Origin: Nitrospirota bacterium
Lineage (GTDB): Bacteria; Nitrospirota; Nitrospiria; Nitrospirales; UBA8639
NCBI GenBank assembly: GCA_029881175.1
Contig: JAOUNC010000168.1
Span: 1-6,349, forward strand
Direction of reading: 5' to 3'
Length of the DNA stretch: 6,349 bases
Made by a program: the position numbers and the translations under genes. The notes under the pieces were generated by a model. It had not been told where the DNA came from. It did not search any database and saw only the letters and a list, made by a program, of their open reading frames with translations. Shown here piece by piece: positions 1 through 5,881 of this stretch; within the stretch, counting starts at the first letter, position 1, and each line of letters opens with the position of its first letter.

Positions 1-1
1 T

Positions 2-907
2 TCTCCCGCAGAAATCGCCACTCGCCTCAATCGCATGTTTCCCATGACCGAAGACGGTCGTCAATATTTCACATTGATCTATGGAATCCTGAATATTCGT
101 ACCGGAACATTTCAATACACCTGTGCTGGCCATCCCCCGCCCCTATACCTGGCGCCCAATCAACGGGTGATCCCATGTGAGGTTGGAAACGTGCCGATCG
201 GACTCTTCACAGACAGTCATTATGATGAAGGCACGTTCCAACTCGAGCCAGGTGGGCGCCTCTACTTGTATTCGGATGGAGTGTTGGAAGCCAAAGATGC
301 GGCACGGGAATTTTTCGGTGAGACCCGGTTGGAGGAAACATTGAAAGCCACACAACAGGTACCATTACAAACAAGCGTGGATTCAACCGTGACAGCCGTG
401 TTGGATTGGACAGGGAATAATCAAGCTCAGGATGATTTATCCATTCTATCCTTCGAATGGACGCCAGGAATCAACCAACAAACGCCCCTTCCCAACGAAG
501 AGGTCATTCTCCACCATCGCTTCCCTGCTCGGGCCAAAGAACTTGGGCAGACACGGGCACTCACACGAATGTCCCTCAACAATCATGGTTGGCGCTCCGA
601 TAAAGTAGATGACATTGTGCTGGCTATTGATGAAGCCTGCCAGAATATTATTCGCCATGCCTATCAAGGGGAATGCGATGACCCGATCACGTTGCACATT
701 GAGGGCCAGAGGGATGCCTTGGTCGTCGTGCTCGAAGACCAGGCTCCAGCCGTCAACCCCGATTGCATGAACCCTCGTGCCTTCGACGATATCCGCCCTG
801 GCGGGCTGGGTTGCCATTTCATCCAGCACGTGATGGACCACGTCTCCATCGAACCAACTCCGACAGGGCAAGGGAATAGACTTCGAATGATGAAACGCAT
901 GCGCTAA
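2..907 (+). CDS. SpoIIE-type PP2C phosphatase with C-terminal RsbW-like HATPase domain (5' truncated)
   Basis: The reading frame is open from the window edge, before the first internal ATG at 35, so the N-terminus is missing and probably carries a sensor or receiver domain. The first half matches the end of a SpoIIE/RsbU phosphatase: AGHPPPLYL, a glycine-rich stretch before LYLYSDGVLEA, FFGETRLEE, and a closing DDLSIL with the metal-binding aspartates. From about nt 490 a second domain begins with HHRFPARAKEL. It is an RsbW/SpoIIAB-type GHKL ATPase fold with N-box LAIDEACQNIIRHAY, a G1-like LEDQAPAV and G2-like PGGLGCHFIQHVMD. The family dephosphorylates (PP2C) or phosphorylates (HATPase) a STAS partner on serine. 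The STAS gene 25 nt downstream is the obvious substrate. The G1 box has Ala where Gly is usual, so kinase activity is less certain than the fold. Confidence 0.88.
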   Translation, partial: SPAEIATRLNRMFPMTEDGRQYFTLIYGILNIRTGTFQYTCAGHPPPLYLAPNQRVIPCEVGNVPIGLFTDSHYDEGTFQLEPGGRLYLYSDGVLEAKDAAREFFGETRLEETLKATQQVPLQTSVDSTVTAVLDWTGNNQAQDDLSILSFEWTPGINQQTPLPNEEVILHHRFPARAKELGQTRALTRMSLNNHGWRSDKVDDIVLAIDEACQNIIRHAYQGECDDPITLHIEGQRDALVVVLEDQAPAVNPDCMNPRAFDDIRPGGLGCHFIQHVMDHVSIEPTPTGQGNRLRMMKRMR

Positions 908-932
908 CCCTGGCAACAACCGAGTCATCTAC

Positions 933-1265
933 ATGGAACATTACGTCCGCGAAGAACAGGGGTATCACATTGTCACGCTCACCGGAGAGATCGACTTAGA
1001 GACCTCCCCTCAGGCCAGACAAATCTTACTTGAGACCGTCCCCCAAAGCACGAAGCTGCTGATTGAGATGGCCTCCGTGACCTATATTGATAGCTCCGGC
1101 ATCGCGACACTAGTAGAAGCCTTCCAACGAGCCAAAAAAAATGGAGGGCAGGTAGCGTTTATCTGCCTGAATCCCGCCGTCGTTCGCGTATTGACCCTCG
1201 CCAGGCTCGACAAAGTGTTTACCATCCATGCGGATATTGAAAGCGCGATCCATGCTGAGCCCTGA
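933..1265 (+). CDS. STAS-domain protein, anti-sigma factor antagonist type / MlaB-like
   Basis: This is a 110-residue single STAS domain, the usual size for SpoIIAA/RsbV proteins. It opens with the strand pattern GYHIVTLTGEIDLETS, followed by LLIEMASVTYIDSSGIATL and VRVLTLARLDKVFTI. Residues Asp53-Ser54-Ser55-Gly56 align with the SpoIIAA phosphorylation site, making Ser55 the expected phospho-acceptor. Upstream lies a phosphatase/HATPase gene. Downstream it overlaps the permease gene by 14 nt, which implies translational coupling. Two roles are possible: a classical antagonist of an anti-sigma factor, or the equivalent of E. coli MlaB, a STAS protein that binds the MlaF ATPase. The gene order favours a role in the transporter, and the intact serine favours phosphoregulation. 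They are not exclusive. No strong Shine-Dalgarno sequence is visible before the ATG. Confidence 0.9.
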   Translation: MEHYVREEQGYHIVTLTGEIDLETSPQARQILLETVPQSTKLLIEMASVTYIDSSGIATLVEAFQRAKKNGGQVAFICLNPAVVRVLTLARLDKVFTIHADIESAIHAEP

Positions 1266-2070
1266 CCGCCCATTCCCGCTTTTCCTTCAAAAGATTGAAT
1301 CCTTAGGGCGGATCAGCACGAAATGGGTGAACTCCCTAGGATTTGGAACATCATTACTGTACCAATCGGTCTTTTGGATCTGTTGGGGAAGTCGTCGCAA
1401 ACAACAGGTTCGCCTTGAAGCCATTGTTTCGCAGATGATGGAAGTCGGCATTCTAGCCCTGCCGATTGTCTCTCTCGTGTCGATCACCATCGGTCTCATG
1501 CTGGCCATTCAAGGGATCGATGCGTTGAAAGATTTTGGCGCGGAGCATCAAGTGACGTACGGCGTCGCCTTATCGGTCGTTCGGGAATTCGCCCCCTTGA
1601 TAACAGGAATCTTGATTGCTGGTCGATCGGGCTCCGCATTTGCCGCCCGCCTGAGCACCATGATGATTAATAACGAAATCGATGCCCTACGAGTTATGGG
1701 CATTAATCCTGTGCGCTTCCTCGTGGTTCCCAGCCTCGTGGCCATGATGATCATGGTCCCGTTGCTCACTCTTTGGGCCGACATCGTCGCACTCCTGGGA
1801 GCAGGGCTCTATATCACCACTGCTCTCGGTATTTCTATGGGAACCTATATTGGCCAAACGATTGCGTATCTCGGAACCGCCGATGCCTTGCACGGCTTAG
1901 GAAAAAGTTTTGTGTTTGGAATACTGATTACGTTGGTCGGCGTGATCAACGGCTCCTCCGTAACCGGTGGAGCGGAAGGCGTTGGGCATGTCACGACCCG
2001 TGCGGTCGTACATTCCATCTTAGCCCTAATCTTGGCTGATCTCCTTATTGTCTTTCTGCTCACCCGGTAA
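1252..2070 (+). CDS. mlaE: MlaE-family lipid ABC transporter permease
   Basis: Inner-membrane permease of an Mla-type phospholipid transporter, 272 residues (E. coli MlaE is about 260). An amphipathic N-terminal segment is followed by hydrophobic helices at about 65-88, 112-128, 155-190 and 218-270. The family core is clear: VVREFAPLITGILIAGRSGS at about 109-128, then STMMINNEIDALRVMGINP at about 135-153, and the C-terminal GGAEGVGHVTTRAVVHS. The NEIDALRVMG loop corresponds to the EQIDAL coupling region. The ATG at 1252 is chosen over the in-frame ATG at 1228. It gives a short 14-nt overlap with the STAS gene and has a GAAAG-like sequence about 9 nt upstream, whereas 1228 lies deeper inside the STAS frame. 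It should pair with the ATPase encoded next. Confidence 0.95.
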   Translation: MLSPDRPFPLFLQKIESLGRISTKWVNSLGFGTSLLYQSVFWICWGSRRKQQVRLEAIVSQMMEVGILALPIVSLVSITIGLMLAIQGIDALKDFGAEHQVTYGVALSVVREFAPLITGILIAGRSGSAFAARLSTMMINNEIDALRVMGINPVRFLVVPSLVAMMIMVPLLTLWADIVALLGAGLYITTALGISMGTYIGQTIAYLGTADALHGLGKSFVFGILITLVGVINGSSVTGGAEGVGHVTTRAVVHSILALILADLLIVFLLTR

Positions 2071-2071
2071 G
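2066..2071 (+). promoter_or_regulatory. Ribosome binding site for mlaF
   Basis: GGTAAG spans the end of mlaE, including its TAA stop, and lies 6 nt before the ATG at 2078. It favours 2078 over the ATG at 2084 (12 nt away) and over an upstream TTG at 2048 that lies inside mlaE. The match to the anti-Shine-Dalgarno sequence is modest. Confidence 0.5.
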
Positions 2072-2077
2072 CACGCG

Positions 2078-2908
2078 ATGACGATGCCCCTTTCAGAGCT
2101 TGAACCCATCATTGAAGTCATCGATCTCACCACCCATTACGGTTCACGAAAAATTTTGAACGGGATCTCGTTGACCGTCCACAAAGGTGAAGTGATGGTC
2201 ATTATGGGTGGAAGTGGTTCTGGCAAGAGCACCTTGTTGCGTCACTTGATCGGACTGGAGCACCCGAGTAGCGGCAACATCAAACTTCTAGGCCAGGACA
2301 TCCGCAATATGACAGAACACGACATGACGCAGTTGTATCGGAAAGTGGGGGTTGCCTTTCAAAGCGGTGCCTTGTTCAGCTCCATGACAGTGGGCGAAAA
2401 CATTATGCTCCCCCTTCGAGAGCATACCAAGCTAGATCAGAAGACGATGGAAATCATGGCGCGGCTCAAATTAGAGGTCGTGAACCTGGCCGGCTTTGAA
2501 GATCTGATGCCGTCAGAACTTTCTGGTGGCATGCTGAAACGCGCAGCCTTTGCGCGAGCCGTCATTATGGATCCGGTCCTACTCTTTTGCGACGAACCAT
2601 CGGCGGGGTTGGACCCAGTCGTGTCCTCGTCATTAGACGAGTTGATTCTCCGCCTTAAGGATGCACTCGACATGACCATTGTCGTCGTCACACACGAACT
2701 GGAAAGTGCCTTTCGCATTGCCGACCGAATAACGGTCTTAGATAAAGGCGACATTCTCACTATTGGGACCGTGGACGACGTACGGGCCTCTGACAACAGG
2801 CGGATCCAAGATTTGCTGAATCGCCATTTTGAAGAAGAAATTCTCGACCCCGATGCCTATCTGGCGCGACTCACCGGCGAATCCGAAGCCCTGTTCAGTC
2901 AGGTATAA
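2078..2908 (+). CDS. mlaF: MlaF-family lipid ABC transporter ATP-binding protein
   Basis: Cytoplasmic ATPase that powers MlaE, 276 residues. All nucleotide-binding motifs are intact: Walker A GGSGSGKS at 44-51, Q-loop around Gln95 in AFQSGALFSSMTVGENI, ABC signature LSGGM at 148-152, Walker B LLFCDEP at 168-174 with catalytic Glu173, and H-loop His206 in VVTHEL. The FQSGALFSSMTV and LSGGMLKRAAFARA stretches are characteristic of the MlaF/Mkl subgroup. After the ABC core the tail from about 240 includes a helical acidic stretch (RIQDLLNRHFEEEILD). In E. coli the C-terminal part of MlaF contacts MlaB, so this tail is a candidate STAS-contact surface. It starts 7 nt after the mlaE stop, consistent with a complex made from one transcript. 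Confidence 0.95.
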   Translation: MTMPLSELEPIIEVIDLTTHYGSRKILNGISLTVHKGEVMVIMGGSGSGKSTLLRHLIGLEHPSSGNIKLLGQDIRNMTEHDMTQLYRKVGVAFQSGALFSSMTVGENIMLPLREHTKLDQKTMEIMARLKLEVVNLAGFEDLMPSELSGGMLKRAAFARAVIMDPVLLFCDEPSAGLDPVVSSSLDELILRLKDALDMTIVVVTHELESAFRIADRITVLDKGDILTIGTVDDVRASDNRRIQDLLNRHFEEEILDPDAYLARLTGESEALFSQV

Positions 2909-2945
2909 CCGGTTGGCCACGCAAACACGAATACGGTAAGGACCT

Positions 2946-3872
2946 ATGCGGGATTCTCGAAAAAACTATCTCATTGTTGGAATATTTGTCCTCACGATGC
3001 TGAGTACGCTCATAGTCTGGCTTGCGGTGCTTTCCGGCAACACTCAAGCTACCACGGCCTATTACATGGAATTTGACAATGTCATCGGTCTATCACCAGG
3101 GGGGCAAATCCTGTTCGAAGGCTACCCGGTTGGAGAAATCGACGAAATCATCTTCACCCGACGTCAAGAGGCCTCCGTCTATCGACTGAATCTCACCATT
3201 CGCCAAGATTGGGATATCCCTGAAGACAGCCTGGCCGTCATGACCCAAGCCAGCTTACTTTCAGCCGTAGTCGTCGACATCCAGGCAGGATCGTCACAAC
3301 GGATGCTCATGCCGGGCGAACAAATCTCCAGCTTGGGCTCCGCGAACATCATGACGGCCATGTCATCCGTGGCCACAAAATTGGGCCACCTGGCCGACAC
3401 CAACTTGAAGCCTTTCCTGGAAAATCTCTCCGGAGGCACAGACTCCTTCGCGACGCTCTCCCAAGATGTCCCCCTCATTCTGGATAACGTCAAAACCTTT
3501 ACGAAACAATTGACGACCGCCACAACACGGCTCAATCACATCCTCGACCAAAGCGAAGGGCACATTGAAAGCATTTTAGGGAAGGCCGAGCTGGCCTCTG
3601 GAAATATTTCGACACTGACAACGGATTTTCACCAGACGCGGAAACAGTTAGATACCCTATTGATCTCCATGCGAAGAATCGTAAGCACCAATAGTGGAGA
3701 GATTAATCATTCCATCGCCGATCTCCACCATGCCCTAGAAGTCGTCGCCAGCCACGTTCAAGAGATCAGTTCAAATTTAGAAGCCACCACACGGAATATG
3801 AATGAACTGAGCACCGAACTACGTCGAAACCCGGGATTGCTCGTTCGAGACCGTGAATTTTCTGATCCATAG
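2946..3872 (+). CDS. mlaD: MlaD-family MCE-domain protein with long helical C-terminus
   Basis: Periplasmic, membrane-anchored lipid-binding subunit, 308 residues. It has a basic N-terminus (MRDSRKN), one transmembrane helix at about 8-30, and one MCE domain at about 37-116. The domain opens YYMEFDNVIGLSPGGQILFEGYPVGEIDEI and closes ASLLSAVVVDIQAG. Residues from about 135 to the end are predicted largely helical, rich in Ser, Thr, Leu and Gln with heptad-like spacing, such as TKQLTTATTRLNHILDQSEG. E. coli MlaD has only 183 residues, so this is the long form, and MCE proteins with long helical tails can form a hexameric tube. An AAGGA at 2938-2942 sits only 3 nt before the ATG, a short spacing, but no better start is seen. 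Confidence 0.92.
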   Translation: MRDSRKNYLIVGIFVLTMLSTLIVWLAVLSGNTQATTAYYMEFDNVIGLSPGGQILFEGYPVGEIDEIIFTRRQEASVYRLNLTIRQDWDIPEDSLAVMTQASLLSAVVVDIQAGSSQRMLMPGEQISSLGSANIMTAMSSVATKLGHLADTNLKPFLENLSGGTDSFATLSQDVPLILDNVKTFTKQLTTATTRLNHILDQSEGHIESILGKAELASGNISTLTTDFHQTRKQLDTLLISMRRIVSTNSGEINHSIADLHHALEVVASHVQEISSNLEATTRNMNELSTELRRNPGLLVRDREFSDP

Positions 3873-3876
3873 AGGA
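3871..3876 (+). promoter_or_regulatory. Ribosome binding site that sets the lipoprotein start
   Basis: AGAGGA overlaps the mlaD stop codon and lies 9 nt before the ATG at 3886. It supports that start over an upstream in-frame GTG at 3853 inside mlaD, which would add eleven polar residues before the signal peptide. Confidence 0.65.
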
Positions 3877-3885
3877 ACACAAGAC

Positions 3886-4524
3886 ATGCAAAGCATAATC
3901 CGCATAGTTAGAGTGGCGATAGTCATCGCCTGCCTCATTGCCGGCAACGGATGTTTAGGAGGACAACCGTCACCTGATTATTTTTATCGATTACACGTGC
4001 CGGACCCGACCACACATTTCGATCCCAGCCCGCTACAGGGAACACTCCAAGTCACACGCCCCCGGGCAGATGCCCTGACGAGTGAACGCCATCTTGTCTA
4101 CCGCAAAGAGGGCAACAGCTCCCAATTAAACCACCATGCCTACCATCGATGGGTGGATTCTCCTACACGGCTCTTACAGCAGGAAATGACGCAATTTCTC
4201 AGAAAAGCGGGGCTCGCACAACAAGTGGTCACGCCGGAAATACGCACGACGGTCGACTACGCCTTATCATGCCGGATTGCCAAATTAGAACGTGTGCTGG
4301 ATCAATCCCCTCGGGTTACTCTGGAACTGGAATTAGGAATCACATCAATAAAGAAACGCCGTACGCTTTTGCTCCGCACGTATCGCGAAGACCAACCAAC
4401 CGGAGACCTTCAAGTGGATTCCTCGATTAAAGCTTACAACCAGGCGCTCTCAAACATCCTTCATCGCTTCCTCACCGATACATCAACCCTGTCGCTCCTC
4501 CAACTCACCAACACAAACCTGTAA
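3886..4524 (+). CDS. ABC-type transport auxiliary lipoprotein, PqiC/YmbA-like
   Basis: 212 residues, starting 13 nt after mlaD. The N-terminus has Arg6 and Arg9, a hydrophobic core (VAIVIACLIAG) and Cys23 in AGNGC, a plausible but non-canonical lipobox because -3 is Gly. Cys16 in VIAC fits the consensus at -3 to -1 but leaves a very short hydrophobic region. The mature part follows the ABC_trans_aux (PqiC/YmbA) pattern: DYFYRLHVPDP, a strand LQVTRPRADALTSERHLVYRKEG, then HRWVDSPTRLLQQEMTQFLRKAGL, and a C-terminal IKAYNQALSNILHRFL helix. PqiC lipoproteins work with MCE proteins at the outer membrane. Here the protein is expected to dock the far end of the MlaD tube. No MlaA or MlaC gene is seen in the window. 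The family call is from motif pattern only. Confidence 0.82.
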   Translation: MQSIIRIVRVAIVIACLIAGNGCLGGQPSPDYFYRLHVPDPTTHFDPSPLQGTLQVTRPRADALTSERHLVYRKEGNSSQLNHHAYHRWVDSPTRLLQQEMTQFLRKAGLAQQVVTPEIRTTVDYALSCRIAKLERVLDQSPRVTLELELGITSIKKRRTLLLRTYREDQPTGDLQVDSSIKAYNQALSNILHRFLTDTSTLSLLQLTNTNL

Positions 4525-4790
4525 CTTCAGTGGCCTTCACCAAAGCATGTGCCTGGTTTGCCGAGCCGAAAACCGGCTCCTCCAAACGCCAGTGTCCAGC
4601 CAAGACAGAACGAGGAAAATATTAGAACAACCAAGAGGAAGGTGTTCGGTTACAGAAAATGAGAAAACGGATTTCGCAGTTCCAGGAGACCCAAAACTTG
4701 CGACACAATAGTTACTAAAATTTCAATACGTGACCCCCTTTATATATTTTTCATATTATATTTACGCCCTATTTCCCTAATTCTTAATCT
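4525..4790. other. Convergent intergenic region
   Basis: It separates the plus-strand transporter operon from the minus-strand tsaC-imm1 genes. It contains the inverted repeat at 4553-4592 and, from about 4700, a strikingly AT-rich tract (TTTATATATTTTTCATATTATATTT near 4738). A 54-codon plus-strand frame (4547-4711) is open, but it has no ribosome binding site and matches no family I recognise. I see no tRNA, CRISPR or insertion sequence here, and no clear terminator with a T-run on either strand. Confidence 0.6.
4553..4592. repeat. Imperfect inverted repeat, possible transcript-end hairpin
   Basis: The core is GAGCCG (4563-4568), a five-base loop, and CGGCTC (4574-4579). The arms continue with GTTTG (4556-4560) against CAAAC (4583-4587), and the outer CTGG (4553-4556) against CCAG (4589-4592), the shared G at 4556 counting for only one pair. 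Small internal mismatches separate the blocks. It lies 28 nt after the lipoprotein stop. No T-run follows on either strand, so a factor-dependent terminator, a 3'-end stabilising hairpin or a dispersed REP-like element are all possible. Confidence 0.5.
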
Positions 4791-5183
4791 CTAAATCATT
4801 TTCGATGTTTTCCATTGAAGATCTGATTCGAGCTCTCCAATCTCTACGAAAATTTTTACTGCTTTGAACAAAAGATCAACGTCGACAATTGTCTCCATAG
4901 GAAAATCTCCTTCCTGCCCACCGATGAAAAGAAGAGCGGAGCCCATTGCCTTATCATCAGGCACCAGATAAAAAAACTTTTCATTGTTGAATGTCGCATA
5001 CACAATATAACGTCCATGCGCTCCACCGCCAATTGCCAAATAGGCTTCATCTTGGCCCTGCAACGTAACGATGGCGTATTTTCCGCCATTAAGTTTTCGA
5101 ATTGCTGCATCAATATCTTCCCGTGAAAGATTTAATAAAATAATTTCTGACTGTTCAATTCCTTCCCAAGAATCTGCAAACAT
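4791..5183 (-). CDS. Imm1-family-like immunity protein (putative, orphan)
   Basis: 130 residues from the ATG at 5183, no signal peptide. The pattern resembles the Imm1 immunity family. It has a polar N-terminal helix region (LSREDIDAAIRKLNGGKYAIVTL), a strand pair GGGAHGRYIVYATFNNEKFFYLV, then the stretch SALLFIGGQEGDFPMETIVDVDLLFKAVKIFVEIGELESDLQW, which matches the Imm1 trend of a GGQ-x-FP segment, an amphipathic helix and a final G-E-x(4)-L-x-W. Immunity proteins neutralise a cognate toxin, but no toxin gene is seen nearby. The gene is more AT-rich than its neighbours, suggesting transfer. The start is uncertain. An in-frame ATG at 5240 forms a TGATG overlap with the tsaC stop (149 residues). 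The only strong ribosome binding site points to an out-of-frame ATG at 5206. Identification is by motif recall only. Confidence 0.6.
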   Translation of the reverse strand: MFADSWEGIEQSEIILLNLSREDIDAAIRKLNGGKYAIVTLQGQDEAYLAIGGGAHGRYIVYATFNNEKFFYLVPDDKAMGSALLFIGGQEGDFPMETIVDVDLLFKAVKIFVEIGELESDLQWKTSKMI

Positions 5184-5206
5184 GATGAGCGTACGGGAGC
5201 AAACAT
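5132..5206 (-). other. 24-codon ORF overlapping the imm1-like start in another frame
   Basis: The ATG at 5206 sits 5 nt after AGGAGG and opens a frame of 24 codons ending in TAA at 5132-5134. The peptide begins MFAPVRSS and resembles nothing I know. It overlaps the start of the imm1-like gene in a different frame. It may be a leader ORF, or a sign that the immunity gene once began here and was shifted out of frame by an indel. ATGTTTGC occurs both at 5206 and 23 nt later at 5183. Confidence 0.35.
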
Positions 5207-5211
5207 AATTC

Positions 5212-5217
5212 CCTCCT
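5212..5217 (-). promoter_or_regulatory. Strong Shine-Dalgarno AGGAGG with no in-frame start at normal spacing
   Basis: Within GAGAGGAGGG on the minus strand this is one of the two best ribosome binding sequences in the window. Spacing to the ATG at 5206 is 5 nt, ideal, but that frame is short. Spacing to the imm1-like ATG at 5183 is 28 nt, too long for direct use. Confidence 0.7.
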
Positions 5218-5239
5218 CTCGTCAGGCCCCTCTCAGGCA

Positions 5240-5881
5240 TCAATCTGACACTAGCATATTTCCTAAAATTTTCTGAATGGCTTGCCGCGAAATGGCGCCT
5301 TGCCTGATGATGCGAAGGCTTGGTTCGACTTGAAGCACGGTGGAGGGTTGACCGCCTGGTGTTGGGCCACCATCTAAGATGAGATCGATTTCTGACCCTA
5401 CTTGCTGGATCACTTCCTCGGCTGATTGCGCAGGAAGGTGGCCAGTGCGGTTGGCGCTGGTGCCGGTTAAAGGTCCAGTCTTCTTCAAGAGTTGGCACAC
5501 GCGTGGATCATTGGGTTGGCGTAGGCCGATGGTTCCCTGTTCACTCATTAACATAGGCGACATATGCGGTTTGGTTTTGAAGACGAGGGTTAGGAGTCCA
5601 GGCCAGAATTCCTGAATAAGCTTTTTTGCAATCTCAGGAACCTCGTCGATTAATTGATCCAGTTGGGACGGGTCGGCCATTAAGACTGGAAAGGGTTTGT
5701 GGTCACGATGGCCTTTGATGGCCAGCAACCGCTCCAGGGCAGTCGGCTGAAAGACTCCTACGGCTAAAGCATAAAAACTATCGGTCGGAATGGCTAAGAC
5801 CCCTCCCGCTTGGATACAGGTTACGGCTTGCTCAATGACTTGAGGAGAAGGGGGAACGTTGAGGGGAAGGATGATCGCCAT
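5240..5881 (-). CDS. TsaC/Sua5/YrdC-family L-threonylcarbamoyladenylate synthase
   Basis: 213 residues from the ATG at 5881. The family makes threonylcarbamoyl-AMP from threonine, bicarbonate and ATP, the first step of t6A modification of ANN-decoding tRNAs in the cytoplasm. Seen: GGVLAIPTDSFYALAVG at about 26-42 (PTD-x-x-Y-x-L signature), AIKGHRDHKPFPVLM at about 54-68, EFWPGLLTLVF at about 91-101, TIGLRQPNDP, LTGTSANRTG at about 138-147 and GGQPSTVL ending with IIRQGAIS. The length is that of the short TsaC/YciO form, lacking the extra Sua5 domain. The frame stays open upstream to a TTG at 5941, but that start has no ribosome binding site. The ATG at 5881 has CAGGAA 12 nt upstream. Whether it is the essential enzyme or the YciO paralogue cannot be decided here. 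Confidence 0.88.
   Translation of the reverse strand: MAIILPLNVPPSPQVIEQAVTCIQAGGVLAIPTDSFYALAVGVFQPTALERLLAIKGHRDHKPFPVLMADPSQLDQLIDEVPEIAKKLIQEFWPGLLTLVFKTKPHMSPMLMSEQGTIGLRQPNDPRVCQLLKKTGPLTGTSANRTGHLPAQSAEEVIQQVGSEIDLILDGGPTPGGQPSTVLQVEPSLRIIRQGAISRQAIQKILGNMLVSD

Noticed and set aside
446..928. Minus-strand 160-codon ORF opposite the HATPase domain
   Set aside because: Shadow of the strongly supported plus-strand gene; no family features.
1228..1251. Upstream ATG for mlaE at 1228
   Set aside because: Adds eight residues inside the STAS frame with no ribosome binding site; 1252 gives the short overlap usual for coupled genes.
2048..2077. TTG start for mlaF at 2048
   Set aside because: Lies inside mlaE and adds a ten-residue tail unlike the family; the ATG at 2078 has a ribosome binding sequence at proper spacing.
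4547..4711. 54-codon plus-strand ORF after the lipoprotein gene
   Set aside because: No ribosome binding site, runs through the palindrome, contains low-complexity polar sequence and resembles no family I recognise.
5221..5249. GTCAG/CTGAC pairing and GCCTGA direct repeat near the tsaC stop
   Set aside because: The stem is five base pairs with a long loop and the repeat is six bases; both could easily be chance.
5184..5498. Upstream extension of the imm1-like frame to 5498
   Set aside because: From 5243 to 5498 it is antisense-frame shadow of tsaC, rich in Arg, His, Ser and Pro, with no protein character. Only the ATG at 5240 remains a possible longer start.
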